Source: Gelidibacter salicanalis (lineage in GTDB: Bacteria > Bacteroidota > Bacteroidia > Flavobacteriales > Flavobacteriaceae). Taken from it: a stretch of 64,000 nucleotides of DNA. Positions 54,540 through 62,581 of this stretch are shown here, in pieces (position 1 is the stretch's first letter; each line of letters opens with the position of its first letter). Below the pieces are notes generated by a model that saw nothing but the letters and a program-made list of their open reading frames with translations, did no database searches and had not been told where the DNA came from. A program made the position numbers and the translations under genes. The DNA lies in contig NZ_VORX01000010.1 of assembly GCF_007997285.1 (NCBI RefSeq), positions 1-64,000 on the forward strand, written 5' to 3'.

Positions 54540-54681
54540 AGAACTTTGGAGTGTAGTAACATCAACACCTTTATGATAACAATGGCGCGACTCCGGTTGC
54601 TAATTAAGGTTTGGCTTCTTCTTTATCAAAATTAATAGGATTAGAGAGCGCCGTGACTAATAATACTCTAAAACGGAATCA

Positions 54682-54840
54682 TTATGATTCCTGTTCAATG
54701 TTTTCTGAATTGTCACTTTTCTTACTGCTCATCATAAAATTAATTACAATGCCCACCAAAGCGATACAAACTATGGCAAAGATGATGATCATTATGACGC
54801 CATTGTTCCAATTGGCATCTAAAAGGATTGGTTGATACAT
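54682..54840 (-). CDS. Small single-TM protein (52 aa)
   Basis: Reads MYQPILLDANWNNGVIMIII and continues through a TM segment to a polar end (SSKKSDNSENIEQES). The TM is about residues 15-36. Frame use and composition look real. It is not part of another gene. Function unknown; it may be a small subunit or regulator. Confidence 0.65.
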   Translation of the reverse strand: MYQPILLDANWNNGVIMIIIFAIVCIALVGIVINFMMSSKKSDNSENIEQES

Positions 54841-54984
54841 TTTTTCTTGTTTTGATTGTTTAGATAAAATTAGCCTTTTACGGACATAGAAAAAATGATT
54901 TATGTCAGTAAAAGCAATAATCCATTATTTAGATGCGTAACATCTTCAAAATATGACTACCTCAACATTAATATAAGTCTGAAT

Positions 54985-55017
54985 TTTGTTTTAAGATGCG
55001 GAAATTGCATAATTTTG
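54985..55017 (+). promoter_or_regulatory. Bacteroidota-type promoter for the secreted coiled-coil protein
   Basis: TTTG (54985-54988), a 21-nt gap and TAATTTTG (55010-55017) match the -33/-7 consensus with good spacing. It lies 22 nt before the ATG at 55040. Confidence 0.65.
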
Positions 55018-55039
55018 CAACGCCTTAAAACACAGAAAA

Positions 55040-55411
55040 ATGAAGCCATATATTGTACTGATCCTTTTGTTATTTTCTATAGGATCAGTAGCACAAATTG
55101 ATTACAAAAGACAGTTTGATAGTTTAACCACAGTGCACAAAGTTTGTAAAATTGAAAGCACCATCAGAAATCACCGAGTAAAGCTTGATCAGTTGAAAAA
55201 AGAGAAGAAACGGCTAAATGCACAATTGAGTGAATTGCAAAGCTTTAAATTGGGTCGTACCGATGCCGAAAAAGAAGAACAGATTTTAGAAGTTACTGCA
55301 CTTTTAGAGACCAATGCGGCTGCACTGACCAATGCTACCGTTCAATTGACCACTTTAATTACAGAATTGGTGATTGCAAGTGACGAAGTCAAAGAGTTAC
55401 AGCATAAATAG
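55040..55411 (+). CDS. Secreted coiled-coil protein
   Basis: A 123-residue protein. A signal peptide (MKPYIVLILLLFSIGSVAQ) is followed by a long coiled-coil helix (about 45-120): KLDQLKKEKKRLNAQLSELQ and QILEVTALLETNAAALTNAT. There is no recognised family. A strong promoter precedes it and a bidirectional hairpin follows. Confidence 0.7.
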   Translation: MKPYIVLILLLFSIGSVAQIDYKRQFDSLTTVHKVCKIESTIRNHRVKLDQLKKEKKRLNAQLSELQSFKLGRTDAEKEEQILEVTALLETNAAALTNATVQLTTLITELVIASDEVKELQHK

Positions 55412-55423
55412 TTTTGATATTTA

Positions 55424-55455
55424 AAAACGGGAATGTAGACTTACTCTCCCGTTTT
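55424..55455. terminator. Bidirectional terminator between the coiled-coil and CDGSH genes
   Basis: A 9-bp stem (AAAACGGGA with TCCCGTTTT) around a 14-nt loop, with A/T runs on either side. Confidence 0.7.
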
Positions 55456-55465
55456 ACTATTGTAA

Positions 55466-55690
55466 TTATACCTTTTTTGGGGGTAGGGCAAATGCAACTG
55501 CATCATGCTCAAAATGGTTTCGGTGAGACCCATCGCAAAAAGGTTTGTTTGAGGATAATCCACATCTGCAGAGCGATACAACATCGCGCCCACCAAGGTC
55601 GTAGGCATTGCCATCTTTATCGACAATTTCAAAATCGCCTTCAATTCGTAAAGACCCGTTGTTATTTACTTTTAAGATTGTTTTGCTCAT
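55466..55690 (-). CDS. CDGSH iron-sulfur domain protein
   Basis: A 74-residue protein with the complete 2Fe-2S motif in LCRCGLSSNKPFCDGSH (three Cys and one His). It is the small, single-domain bacterial form. Its role in redox or iron-sulfur handling is inferred. The opposite strand is also open (55414-55692), but that frame is antisense noise. Confidence 0.93.
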   Translation of the reverse strand: MSKTILKVNNNGSLRIEGDFEIVDKDGNAYDLGGRDVVSLCRCGLSSNKPFCDGSHRNHFEHDAVAFALPPKKV

Positions 55691-55965
55691 AATATTAAAA
55701 TTTAAGAAGTTTAGTTTTTAATTGAAGTCTGCTAATTTAATCTAAGTTTTTCAATTCCTCTAGCTTTCCTTTTTTTATACGGATCGCAATCTGGAGATCC
55801 GCTCTCGTTTAGTATACTACCGTATGTACTGCTTTACTTACTGAACCATCGCGTTCAAAACTTTAGGATTAACAAAGCCCTAACAGAAACACTGAGTTTA
55901 TTGCCGTAATTTAGTGTTTTGGGCAAATTTCAGCCTTCCAATCCAAAATACAACTATTTATATAC

Positions 55966-56979
55966 ATGAAATCTTCACATACTGCATATTCAATATTAGA
56001 CTTAGCCCTAGTTTCAGAAGGCCACAGTCTTAAACAGACATTTAATAATTCTTTGGCCTTGGCGCAAAACGCGGAGCAATTTGGCTACACCCGCTTCTGG
56101 TTGGCTGAGCATCATAATGCGGTCAATATTGGGAGTAGCGCAACCTCTGTGCTTATAGGCTATGTGGCAGAAGGCACAAAAACCTTGCGCATCGGTTCAG
56201 GTGGGATTATGTTACCCAACCATTCGCCCTTAATTGTAGCGGAACAGTTTGGAACTTTAGGAGCATTATATCCTAACCGTATCGATTTAGGATTGGGACG
56301 TGCACCGGGTACTGATCGAGAAACAGCCCAGGCTATTCGCTCTGATTTTATGCAAGCGGCCCATAAATTTCCTGAAGATTTGGAAGCCATTCAACAATAT
56401 TTTTCATTGGATAATGCCGAATCTAAAATTAGGGCTACCGTGGCAGAAGGCGTGGAGGTGCCCATTTATATTTTAGGATCTAGCACCGATAGCGCCCACT
56501 TGGCGGCTCGAAAAGGCTTGCCTTACGCGTTTGCCAGTCATTTTGCCACCAGACATTTAGAAGAAGCATTAGAAATTTATCGAAAGGAATTCCAACCTTC
56601 AGCAGTGTTATCCCAACCTTACGTTATGGCAGGAGTCAACATTATTATAGGAGAAACCGATAATGAAGCCGAAAGTTTCGCGACGTCGTTGATCAGAATG
56701 TTCCTCGGTATTTTTACGGGCAAGCGCGACTATATGCAGCCACCAACGGCAATGACTCAAGAATACCGTGAAATTATGGAACATCCACAGGTGCACCAAA
56801 TGCTTAAATATTCATTTATCGGGAGTAAAGCAACGGTAAAATCACAAATCAAGTCTTTTTTAGAAACCAATCCTGTTGAAGAGCTTATTGCGGTAACCAA
56901 TATCTATGATATACAGGATCGAATTCGTTCATATGAATTGTTTGCGGAAGTTATGGAAGAGTTGAAGAAGGAAATTTAG
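55966..56979 (+). CDS. LLM-class flavin-dependent oxidoreductase (luciferase family)
   Basis: A 337-residue FMN- or F420-type barrel. It has YTRFWLAEHHN, IGSGGIMLPNHSPLIVAEQF and the family loop LGRAPGTDRETAQAI. The MsnO8-type end is ELIAVTNIYDIQDRIRSYEL. Such enzymes add oxygen to, or reduce, varied substrates. The exact one is unknown. Confidence 0.9.
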   Translation: MKSSHTAYSILDLALVSEGHSLKQTFNNSLALAQNAEQFGYTRFWLAEHHNAVNIGSSATSVLIGYVAEGTKTLRIGSGGIMLPNHSPLIVAEQFGTLGALYPNRIDLGLGRAPGTDRETAQAIRSDFMQAAHKFPEDLEAIQQYFSLDNAESKIRATVAEGVEVPIYILGSSTDSAHLAARKGLPYAFASHFATRHLEEALEIYRKEFQPSAVLSQPYVMAGVNIIIGETDNEAESFATSLIRMFLGIFTGKRDYMQPPTAMTQEYREIMEHPQVHQMLKYSFIGSKATVKSQIKSFLETNPVEELIAVTNIYDIQDRIRSYELFAEVMEELKKEI

Positions 56980-57076
56980 ATTGATAACATCTCTTTTTTT
57001 ATTTGGGCTAATATAGTTTCAGATAGCAGTAAGAAAATAGCGAAATGTAAAGCATCTTTAAGATCTAAATTTATAT

Positions 57077-57586
57077 ATGATGATAAAACCGAGAACTAAA
57101 GCACCAGATTTGACCATTGACTTAGTGAATGATACCACTTGGTCCTTAGCTGATCAAACTCCAGATAATTTCACCTTAGTGGTTGTTTACAGAGGCAAAC
57201 ATTGCCCAATTTGTAAAAAATATCTCCAAACCCTTCAACAGCATTTACCAGAATTTACTGAAAAAGGCGTGAATCTCATTGCCATCAGTTCTGATTCTGA
57301 AAAGCGGGCAAAAGCGACTTATGATGAATGGAAAGTAAAAGATTTACCGATAGGTTATAACTTTCCGATTGCCGAGGCAAGAGCTTGGGGACTTGCCATT
57401 TCAAAAGGTATAAAAGAAGAACCTGAGGAGTTTATTGAACCAGCACTCTTCCTGATTCGTCCGGATCAAACGCTTTATGCCTCATCCATACAAACGATGC
57501 CGTTTGCAAGACCGGAAATTGAAGAGTTGTTAAAATCTATCGATTTTATCGTTAAAGAAAATTACCCAGCACGAGGTGAAGCCTAA
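57077..57586 (+). CDS. AhpC/TSA-family peroxiredoxin-like protein
   Basis: A 169-residue thioredoxin-fold protein. The redox centre is VVYRGKHCPICKKYLQ (two Cys), with KAPDLTIDLVNDTTWSLAD before it and IAISSDSEKRAKATYDEW after it. It is of the peroxiredoxin-like, bacterioferritin-comigratory type. The ATG at 57077 is followed by a second Met; either could be used. Confidence 0.88.
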   Translation: MMIKPRTKAPDLTIDLVNDTTWSLADQTPDNFTLVVVYRGKHCPICKKYLQTLQQHLPEFTEKGVNLIAISSDSEKRAKATYDEWKVKDLPIGYNFPIAEARAWGLAISKGIKEEPEEFIEPALFLIRPDQTLYASSIQTMPFARPEIEELLKSIDFIVKENYPARGEA

Positions 57587-57636
57587 TTGATTCCTACCAA
57601 AACACTTTTTGTTATGTTTCCAAATTTTCTTTCAAG

Positions 57637-58140
57637 ATGACTTCTCAAGATAACAGCGTAATTTATGACTTTCAGTCGCCACAACCAGATGCCCTTAGTT
57701 GGCATGTGGTTAATGACGGGGTCATGGGTGGACTTTCTAAAAGCAAAATAGTTTTGACTGACAAAGGGAATGGCTTGTTTACAGGTGCAATATCCACTGA
57801 AAACAATGGTGGATTTGCAACTGCGAAACGGTCGTTTTTACAGAAGGAGGTGTCTCAATTCGATAGGATTAATCTGCGCGTAAAAGGGGATGGAAAATCG
57901 TATCAACTCCGCATCAAATCTTATGAAGCACAGCAGTATTCCTACGTTCAAAAATTTAAAACTTCCGGGGAATGGCAAATGATTACCCTTTATTTTGATC
58001 AATTTTATCCAATTTATAGAGGAACTAGCCTAGATCGTCCCAACTACGATGGTAAGTTGATGGCAGAAATAACCTTTCTAATCGGTAATAAACGGGATGA
58101 ATCTTTTGCCTTAGAGATTGAACGTATGTGGTTGGCCTGA
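57637..58140 (+). CDS. CIA30-family protein
   Basis: A 167-residue beta-sandwich protein: WHVVNDGVMGGLSKSKI, FTGAISTENNGGFATAKR and FDRINLRVKGDGKSYQLRIK. These are the signature of the CIA30 (complex I intermediate associated) domain. There is no signal peptide. Its role in bacteria is not established. Confidence 0.9.
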   Translation: MTSQDNSVIYDFQSPQPDALSWHVVNDGVMGGLSKSKIVLTDKGNGLFTGAISTENNGGFATAKRSFLQKEVSQFDRINLRVKGDGKSYQLRIKSYEAQQYSYVQKFKTSGEWQMITLYFDQFYPIYRGTSLDRPNYDGKLMAEITFLIGNKRDESFALEIERMWLA

Positions 58141-58299
58141 AAATTTTAGTTTTATGTCCATATGGCTTCCATAATTTTGCTTTAAGAAATTTCTAAACGA
58201 TATTATTTGCGATATGTTTAAACAGATGTTGCCGTCTATTCACACCATTGCATCTTGTATTAATAGTCCAAATGATAGGATTCTCTGCCTAAGTGTGGT

Positions 58300-58307
58300 T
58301 ATCTTTG
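58300..58307 (+). promoter_or_regulatory. TAnnTTTG -7 element for the helicase pair
   Basis: TATCTTTG lies 15 nt before the ATG at 58323. No matching -33 TTG is obvious. Confidence 0.5.
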
Positions 58308-58322
58308 CACAAAATTTTGTAA

Positions 58323-59666
58323 ATGTCAAAACAGTTTTCAGATTTAGGAATACATGAGCAATTTCAAAAAAGTTTAGCAACTTTAAAAATTACTATTCCT
58401 ACGGATATTCAAATAAAGACCATTCCTATTGTTCTCAATCAACAAGAAGATGTTGTGGTGTTGGCAAAAACTGGAACAGGAAAAACCGCTGCTTTCGGTT
58501 TGCCTTTGTTACAATTGATTGATGCTGAAAAAACAGAGGTACAAGCGTTAATTTTAGCGCCAACAAGAGAATTAGGCCAACAAATTTATGACAACCTGAC
58601 TGCTTTTTCTGCAAACAGCCCTGAAATTTCCATCGCTTCACTATGTGGTGGTATTCCCATTAAACCTCAAATAGAACGTTTAAAAACAACTACTCATATT
58701 ATTGTTGCCACACCTGGACGTTTACTCGATTTGGTAAAACGTGGTGCTTTAAATATCAAAAGCGTACAGTATTTGGTATTGGATGAAGCGGATGAAATGG
58801 TCAGCGCCCTAAAAGATGAAGTGGATGCCATTATTAAAGACATTTCAAAATCGAGACGTACCTTATTGTTCACGGCTACAATGCCGGGAGCAATAAAACA
58901 ATTGGTTCAAAATTACATGTCCAAACATGTGGTGCATATTGAAGCCGATATGGCATCTGTAGGACATCAAGGTATTGATCATCAGTATGTCGTGGTGGAA
59001 CCCATTGAAAAGCTAGAAGTTTTATTGCATTTTTTAAATTCTAAAGAAAGCGAACGCGGGATTATATTTTGTAAAACTAAGGCTGCCGTTAATAAATTAG
59101 CTAAGAATTTAGCTATTAACAAGTTTTCATCAGGAGCACTTCACGGCAGTTTAACCCAAGGCATTCGCGACCGGATTATGGGACAATTTAGGGAAGGTTA
59201 TATTGATATTTTAGTTGCTACAGATTTGGCAGCCCGTGGCATTGATGTAAAAGAAGTATCCTACGTGGTTAATTATCATTTGCCAGACACTTACGAAGCG
59301 TATGTACACCGAAGTGGGCGTACGGCACGAGCAGGTGCTAAGGGGTTGTCTTTAACCATCTTACAACAAGAAGAAGTGCAAGACATTGCCGATTTTGAAA
59401 AAGAACTCGGTATTGTTTTTACTAAATTTAAAAAAGCGGACGCCCAAAGTATCGAAGAAAATAACGGCTTACTGTGGGCCAAAAAAATATTTAAGACCAA
59501 ACCAAATCGGGAGGTTTCAGAAGATTTTAAATCGAAGATAAAGACCATCTTTCATCACCTGACAAAGGACGAATTGGTCGATAAAATACTCGCCAATTAC
59601 TTGGCACAATCCAACACGGAAACGCTTAAACCAGAGGCTTCCAAAAAACATAAAAAGAACCAATAG
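58323..59666 (+). CDS. DEAD-box RNA helicase 1
   Basis: A 447-residue helicase. It has the Q motif region (GIHEQFQKSLATLKITIPTD), Walker A AKTGTGKTAAFG, PTRELGQQ, motif II VLDEADEMVS, motif III in FTATMPG and motif VI HRSGRTARAG. A basic C-terminal tail (KPEASKKHKKNQ) could hold RNA. Family members remodel RNA, ribosomes or cold-shock messages. It is directly followed (2 nt) by a second helicase gene. Confidence 0.93.
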   Translation: MSKQFSDLGIHEQFQKSLATLKITIPTDIQIKTIPIVLNQQEDVVVLAKTGTGKTAAFGLPLLQLIDAEKTEVQALILAPTRELGQQIYDNLTAFSANSPEISIASLCGGIPIKPQIERLKTTTHIIVATPGRLLDLVKRGALNIKSVQYLVLDEADEMVSALKDEVDAIIKDISKSRRTLLFTATMPGAIKQLVQNYMSKHVVHIEADMASVGHQGIDHQYVVVEPIEKLEVLLHFLNSKESERGIIFCKTKAAVNKLAKNLAINKFSSGALHGSLTQGIRDRIMGQFREGYIDILVATDLAARGIDVKEVSYVVNYHLPDTYEAYVHRSGRTARAGAKGLSLTILQQEEVQDIADFEKELGIVFTKFKKADAQSIEENNGLLWAKKIFKTKPNREVSEDFKSKIKTIFHHLTKDELVDKILANYLAQSNTETLKPEASKKHKKNQ

Positions 59667-59668
59667 CA

Positions 59669-60985
59669 ATGGCCAATACTATAAAAGATCAACAGGATAT
59701 TTTAGATAAGTTGAATATCCAAACCTTGCATCCCATGCAGGAGGAAGCCATTTCCGTAATAGCCGAACAGACCAATACCATCTTATTATCACCAACAGGT
59801 ACGGGTAAAACCCTGGCCTTTTTATTACCTTTATTGGATGTTTTAGACCCAACGAATCCTGACGTTCAGGCGCTTATAATTGTGCCGTCTCGCGAACTTG
59901 CCATTCAAATTGAGCAGGTAGCCCGTAATATGGGCTCCGGATTTAAAATTAACGCGGTTTACGGTGGACGACCAATGTCCAAGGATAAAATTGAACTGAA
60001 GCACACTCCGGCGGTGTTGATTGGTACTCCCGGGCGGATTCTGGATCATTTTGATGCGGATCGTTTCTCGAAAAAAAGTATTAAAACCCTAATTTTGGAT
60101 GAGTTTGATAAATCATTGGAAGATGGGTTTGAAGATGAAATGAAGCGCATCATTGGCCAATTGCCAAGTATTAATAAACGGATTCTAACCAGTGCTACAC
60201 AATTGGAGAAAATACCTGGGTTTGTAAGATTGGATAAACCATATGTAGTGGACTACCTTACGGTTAAACGAAAATCCACTTTAGCAATTAAGACTGTGGT
60301 GTCTCAAAAACCGAATAAACTGCCAACTTTATTGGAGTTGTTGCAACATATTGGTAATGAGCAAGGGATCATCTTTTGTAATTTACGGGAGAATATCGAT
60401 CGATTGAGTCACTTTTTGAAGCGTAACAAAATCAGTCATTCCACTTTTTCTGGAGGCATGGAGCAGCAAGACCGTGAACGCTCTTTAATAACTTTCAGAA
60501 ACGGCACGAGTCAAATATTGTTAGCCACTGATTTGGCCTCTAGAGGTATCGACATTCCGGAGCTTAACTTTATAATTCATTATGAATTGCCAAAGCATAA
60601 GGAGGAATTCATCCATAGGAATGGAAGAACGGCGAGAGTCAATTCTAAAGGTACTGCCTATATCTTAAAAGGTAGCGATGAAACCTTACCCGATTTCATC
60701 AAAGATTCACAAGGTGTAAACATTTCTAAAAAAGCGCCAAATACGCCGCCGCAATGGGAAACGCTATTTATCTCAGGCGGACGTAAAGATAAAATTTCCA
60801 AAGGTGATATTGTTGGACTTTTTATGAAGCAAGGAGGTCTTACTCAAGAGCAGTTGGGCACCATAGAACTGAAGCAGGATTGCGCATTTATCGCCGTCCC
60901 GCTTAAAGAATCCAAACGCATTGTCACTCTTTTGGACAATACCCGTTTAAAGAAGAAAAAAGTAAGAATAAGAGTATTGGATTAA
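59669..60985 (+). CDS. DEAD-box-like RNA helicase 2 with DbpA-type RNA-binding end
   Basis: A 438-residue helicase. It has Walker A SPTGTGKTLAFL, PSRELAIQ and motif III LTSATQLE, while motif II reads DEFD in place of DEAD (LILDEFDKSLEDG). Motif VI is HRNGRTARV. The C-terminal ~75 residues look like the DbpA RNA-binding domain (LFISGGRKDKISKGDIVGLF, LKQDCAFIAVPL). DbpA acts on 23S rRNA. Its place after helicase 1 suggests a shared job in ribosome assembly or cold stress. Confidence 0.9.
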   Translation: MANTIKDQQDILDKLNIQTLHPMQEEAISVIAEQTNTILLSPTGTGKTLAFLLPLLDVLDPTNPDVQALIIVPSRELAIQIEQVARNMGSGFKINAVYGGRPMSKDKIELKHTPAVLIGTPGRILDHFDADRFSKKSIKTLILDEFDKSLEDGFEDEMKRIIGQLPSINKRILTSATQLEKIPGFVRLDKPYVVDYLTVKRKSTLAIKTVVSQKPNKLPTLLELLQHIGNEQGIIFCNLRENIDRLSHFLKRNKISHSTFSGGMEQQDRERSLITFRNGTSQILLATDLASRGIDIPELNFIIHYELPKHKEEFIHRNGRTARVNSKGTAYILKGSDETLPDFIKDSQGVNISKKAPNTPPQWETLFISGGRKDKISKGDIVGLFMKQGGLTQEQLGTIELKQDCAFIAVPLKESKRIVTLLDNTRLKKKKVRIRVLD

Positions 60986-60998
60986 TAATCAGAAATTA

Positions 60999-61739
60999 TC
61001 ACTTCTTGATTCTAACCGGTTTTAGTTGAATAAGGCCTACGGCATCCAAAACTCTAATCACTAAATACGTCATATCAATTTCATACCATTTCACGCCAAA
61101 GTTAGCTCTACTGGCGTGTCTGTGGTGGTTGTTATGATAGCCTTCACCCATCATCAAGAAATCAAAACGAAATAGGTTTTTACTGGTATTTTTCATCTTA
61201 TAATTGGCGTACCCATAAATATGACCGAACCAATTGATGATCACCCCATGGATAGGTGCCATTAAAAAGGTAATGGGCAATAAAAGCCATTGCCACCATG
61301 CGGTTGCGAAAAACACGAATACTAAAATATAAATGCCTATCCAAAGTAATCTGGAAAAACGAGATCCTGCAAATTTATCAAAAGCAGCCCATTGCGGTAC
61401 ATTCTTGGTGAATTTCTGATCTACTTCTACACGCTGATCGTTGATATCTTGATAAATGGTTTTAGTCTTCCACATCATGGCGAATAAATTATCGTCGTAA
61501 GAAGGGGAGTGTGGGTCTTTTTCAGTATCCGTATAGGCGTGGTGCATGCGGTGCATGATGCCATAACCATAAGCACTCAAATAACTTGAGCCTTGAAAAA
61601 TCCAAGTCAATACAAAAGTTACACGTTCCATGCTCTTAGACATCGTAAACACTTGATGTGCAGCATAACGATGAAGAAAGAAAGACTGAAAAAACAAGCC
61701 TCCGTACCAAAGAACTAAAACGAAAATTACAATAACCAT
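60999..61739 (-). CDS. Acyl-CoA/fatty acid desaturase
   Basis: A 246-residue membrane desaturase of the Delta-9 type. The three histidine boxes are HRYAAH, HRMHHAYTD and HNNHHRH. Four TM segments flank them. It inserts a double bond in fatty acyl chains and so adjusts membrane fluidity. It converges on the helicase pair. A good promoter lies upstream. Confidence 0.93.
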   Translation of the reverse strand: MVIVIFVLVLWYGGLFFQSFFLHRYAAHQVFTMSKSMERVTFVLTWIFQGSSYLSAYGYGIMHRMHHAYTDTEKDPHSPSYDDNLFAMMWKTKTIYQDINDQRVEVDQKFTKNVPQWAAFDKFAGSRFSRLLWIGIYILVFVFFATAWWQWLLLPITFLMAPIHGVIINWFGHIYGYANYKMKNTSKNLFRFDFLMMGEGYHNNHHRHASRANFGVKWYEIDMTYLVIRVLDAVGLIQLKPVRIKK

Positions 61740-61751
61740 AATATTTTTTTA

Positions 61752-61782
61752 CAAAGATAAACTGATAGTTTGTGCGAAACAA
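61752..61782 (-). promoter_or_regulatory. Promoter of the desaturase gene
   Basis: On the minus strand TTG (61780-61782), a 20-nt gap and TATCTTTG (61752-61759) fit the Bacteroidota consensus well. It lies 12 nt before the ATG at 61739. Confidence 0.65.
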
Positions 61783-61805
61783 TGAACCTAGGTCAAGTAA
61801 TACGT

Positions 61806-62375
61806 CTATAAACGCTTTCTGATTCTGCTAAGTGCTTGAGCAGTAATGCCAATATAAGAGCTGATATATTTCAAGGGTACCTCTTTTAATAGTTCTGGGC
61901 GTTCTTTAAACAGTTTTATGTAGCGTTCTTCGGCCGTAAGATTCAATAAATGTTGTTCGCGTTTAGATTTTATCAAAAATAGACGCTCAGCAGTCAATCG
62001 GCCAATAAGATTCCCTATTTGCGTGGTTTTATAAACCGCCTGCAAATCGTCGTAAGTGATGCTTAACAACGTTGTCTCAGTAAGCGCTTGCAATTCATAG
62101 GCTGATGGGGTTTGCGTTAAAAAGGAATCATAAGCACTGACAAACTGATCTTTAAAACTAAAACCGAAAGTGATTTCCTTTTCTGGATTTTCCTTTGGAA
62201 TATATAAACGGACCACCCCTGATTCAATAAATGAAATGTAATTTTCAATCTGATTGGCCTGTAAAAAAACGCCTTTCTTTGGTATCACGCGCCGGTGCAA
62301 TTTGGAAGTGAAAAAATCCCAGTCTACGTTAGAGATGGTTGCAATTTGATCGAGATAGCTTCTAATTTGGTTCAC
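61806..62375 (-). CDS. Crp/Fnr-family transcriptional regulator
   Basis: About 189 residues from a GTG at 62375 (VNQIRSYLDQIATI). The frame is open to an ATG at 62471, but a good promoter (62405-62435) lies inside that stretch, so the later start is preferred. It has a cyclic-nucleotide-binding-type domain (about 20-120, NYISFIESGVVRLYIP, SYELQALTETTLLSI) and a C-terminal winged helix (VPLKYISSYIGITAQALSRI). There are no cysteine clusters of classical Fnr. It is divided from the nitric oxide reductase gene by a terminator. Confidence 0.82.
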   Translation of the reverse strand: MNQIRSYLDQIATISNVDWDFFTSKLHRRVIPKKGVFLQANQIENYISFIESGVVRLYIPKENPEKEITFGFSFKDQFVSAYDSFLTQTPSAYELQALTETTLLSITYDDLQAVYKTTQIGNLIGRLTAERLFLIKSKREQHLLNLTAEERYIKLFKERPELLKEVPLKYISSYIGITAQALSRIRKRL

Positions 62376-62404
62376 GGGTTTCTTTTGTAGGTTTAAGATC
62401 ACTG

Positions 62405-62435
62405 CAAAGATAAGGATTTGGAGTTGGTTTTGCAA
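62405..62435 (-). promoter_or_regulatory. Promoter of the Crp/Fnr gene
   Basis: TTG (62433-62435), a 20-nt gap and TATCTTTG (62405-62412) on the minus strand. It sets the likely start of the regulator at 62375. Confidence 0.6.
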
Positions 62436-62524
62436 TCCTCCGCGGACCCATCTAAGACTCATCTCTAGCAATAAAAATTACTTTCGGGCAGCAGAACATA
62501 AGGGGTTGTTTTTAAGTTCTTTTT

Positions 62525-62559
62525 AAAAAAAAAGAGGTCAGCATATCCTGCTGACCTCT
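62525..62559 (-). terminator. Terminator after the nitric oxide reductase gene
   Basis: A perfect 11-bp stem (AGAGGTCAGCA with TGCTGACCTCT), a 5-nt loop and, on the minus strand, a T run of nine bases. Confidence 0.92.
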
Positions 62560-62581
62560 CAATTAAAATAAAAACGATGAA

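Noticed and set aside
54611-54835. Plus-strand open frame of 74 codons
   Set aside because: It mirrors the 52-residue TM protein on the minus strand, which has a proper TM segment and polar tail.
55414-55692. Plus-strand open frame of 92 codons
   Set aside because: Antisense to the CDGSH gene, whose complete metal-binding motif shows that the minus strand is coding.
55781-55802. CGGATC...GATCCG dyad between CDGSH and LLM oxidoreductase genes
   Set aside because: It is only 6 bp with no matching context, so it could be chance.
62376-62471. Upstream extension of the Crp/Fnr gene
   Set aside because: It contains a well-spaced promoter (62405-62435) and residues unlike the family. The GTG at 62375 is more likely.
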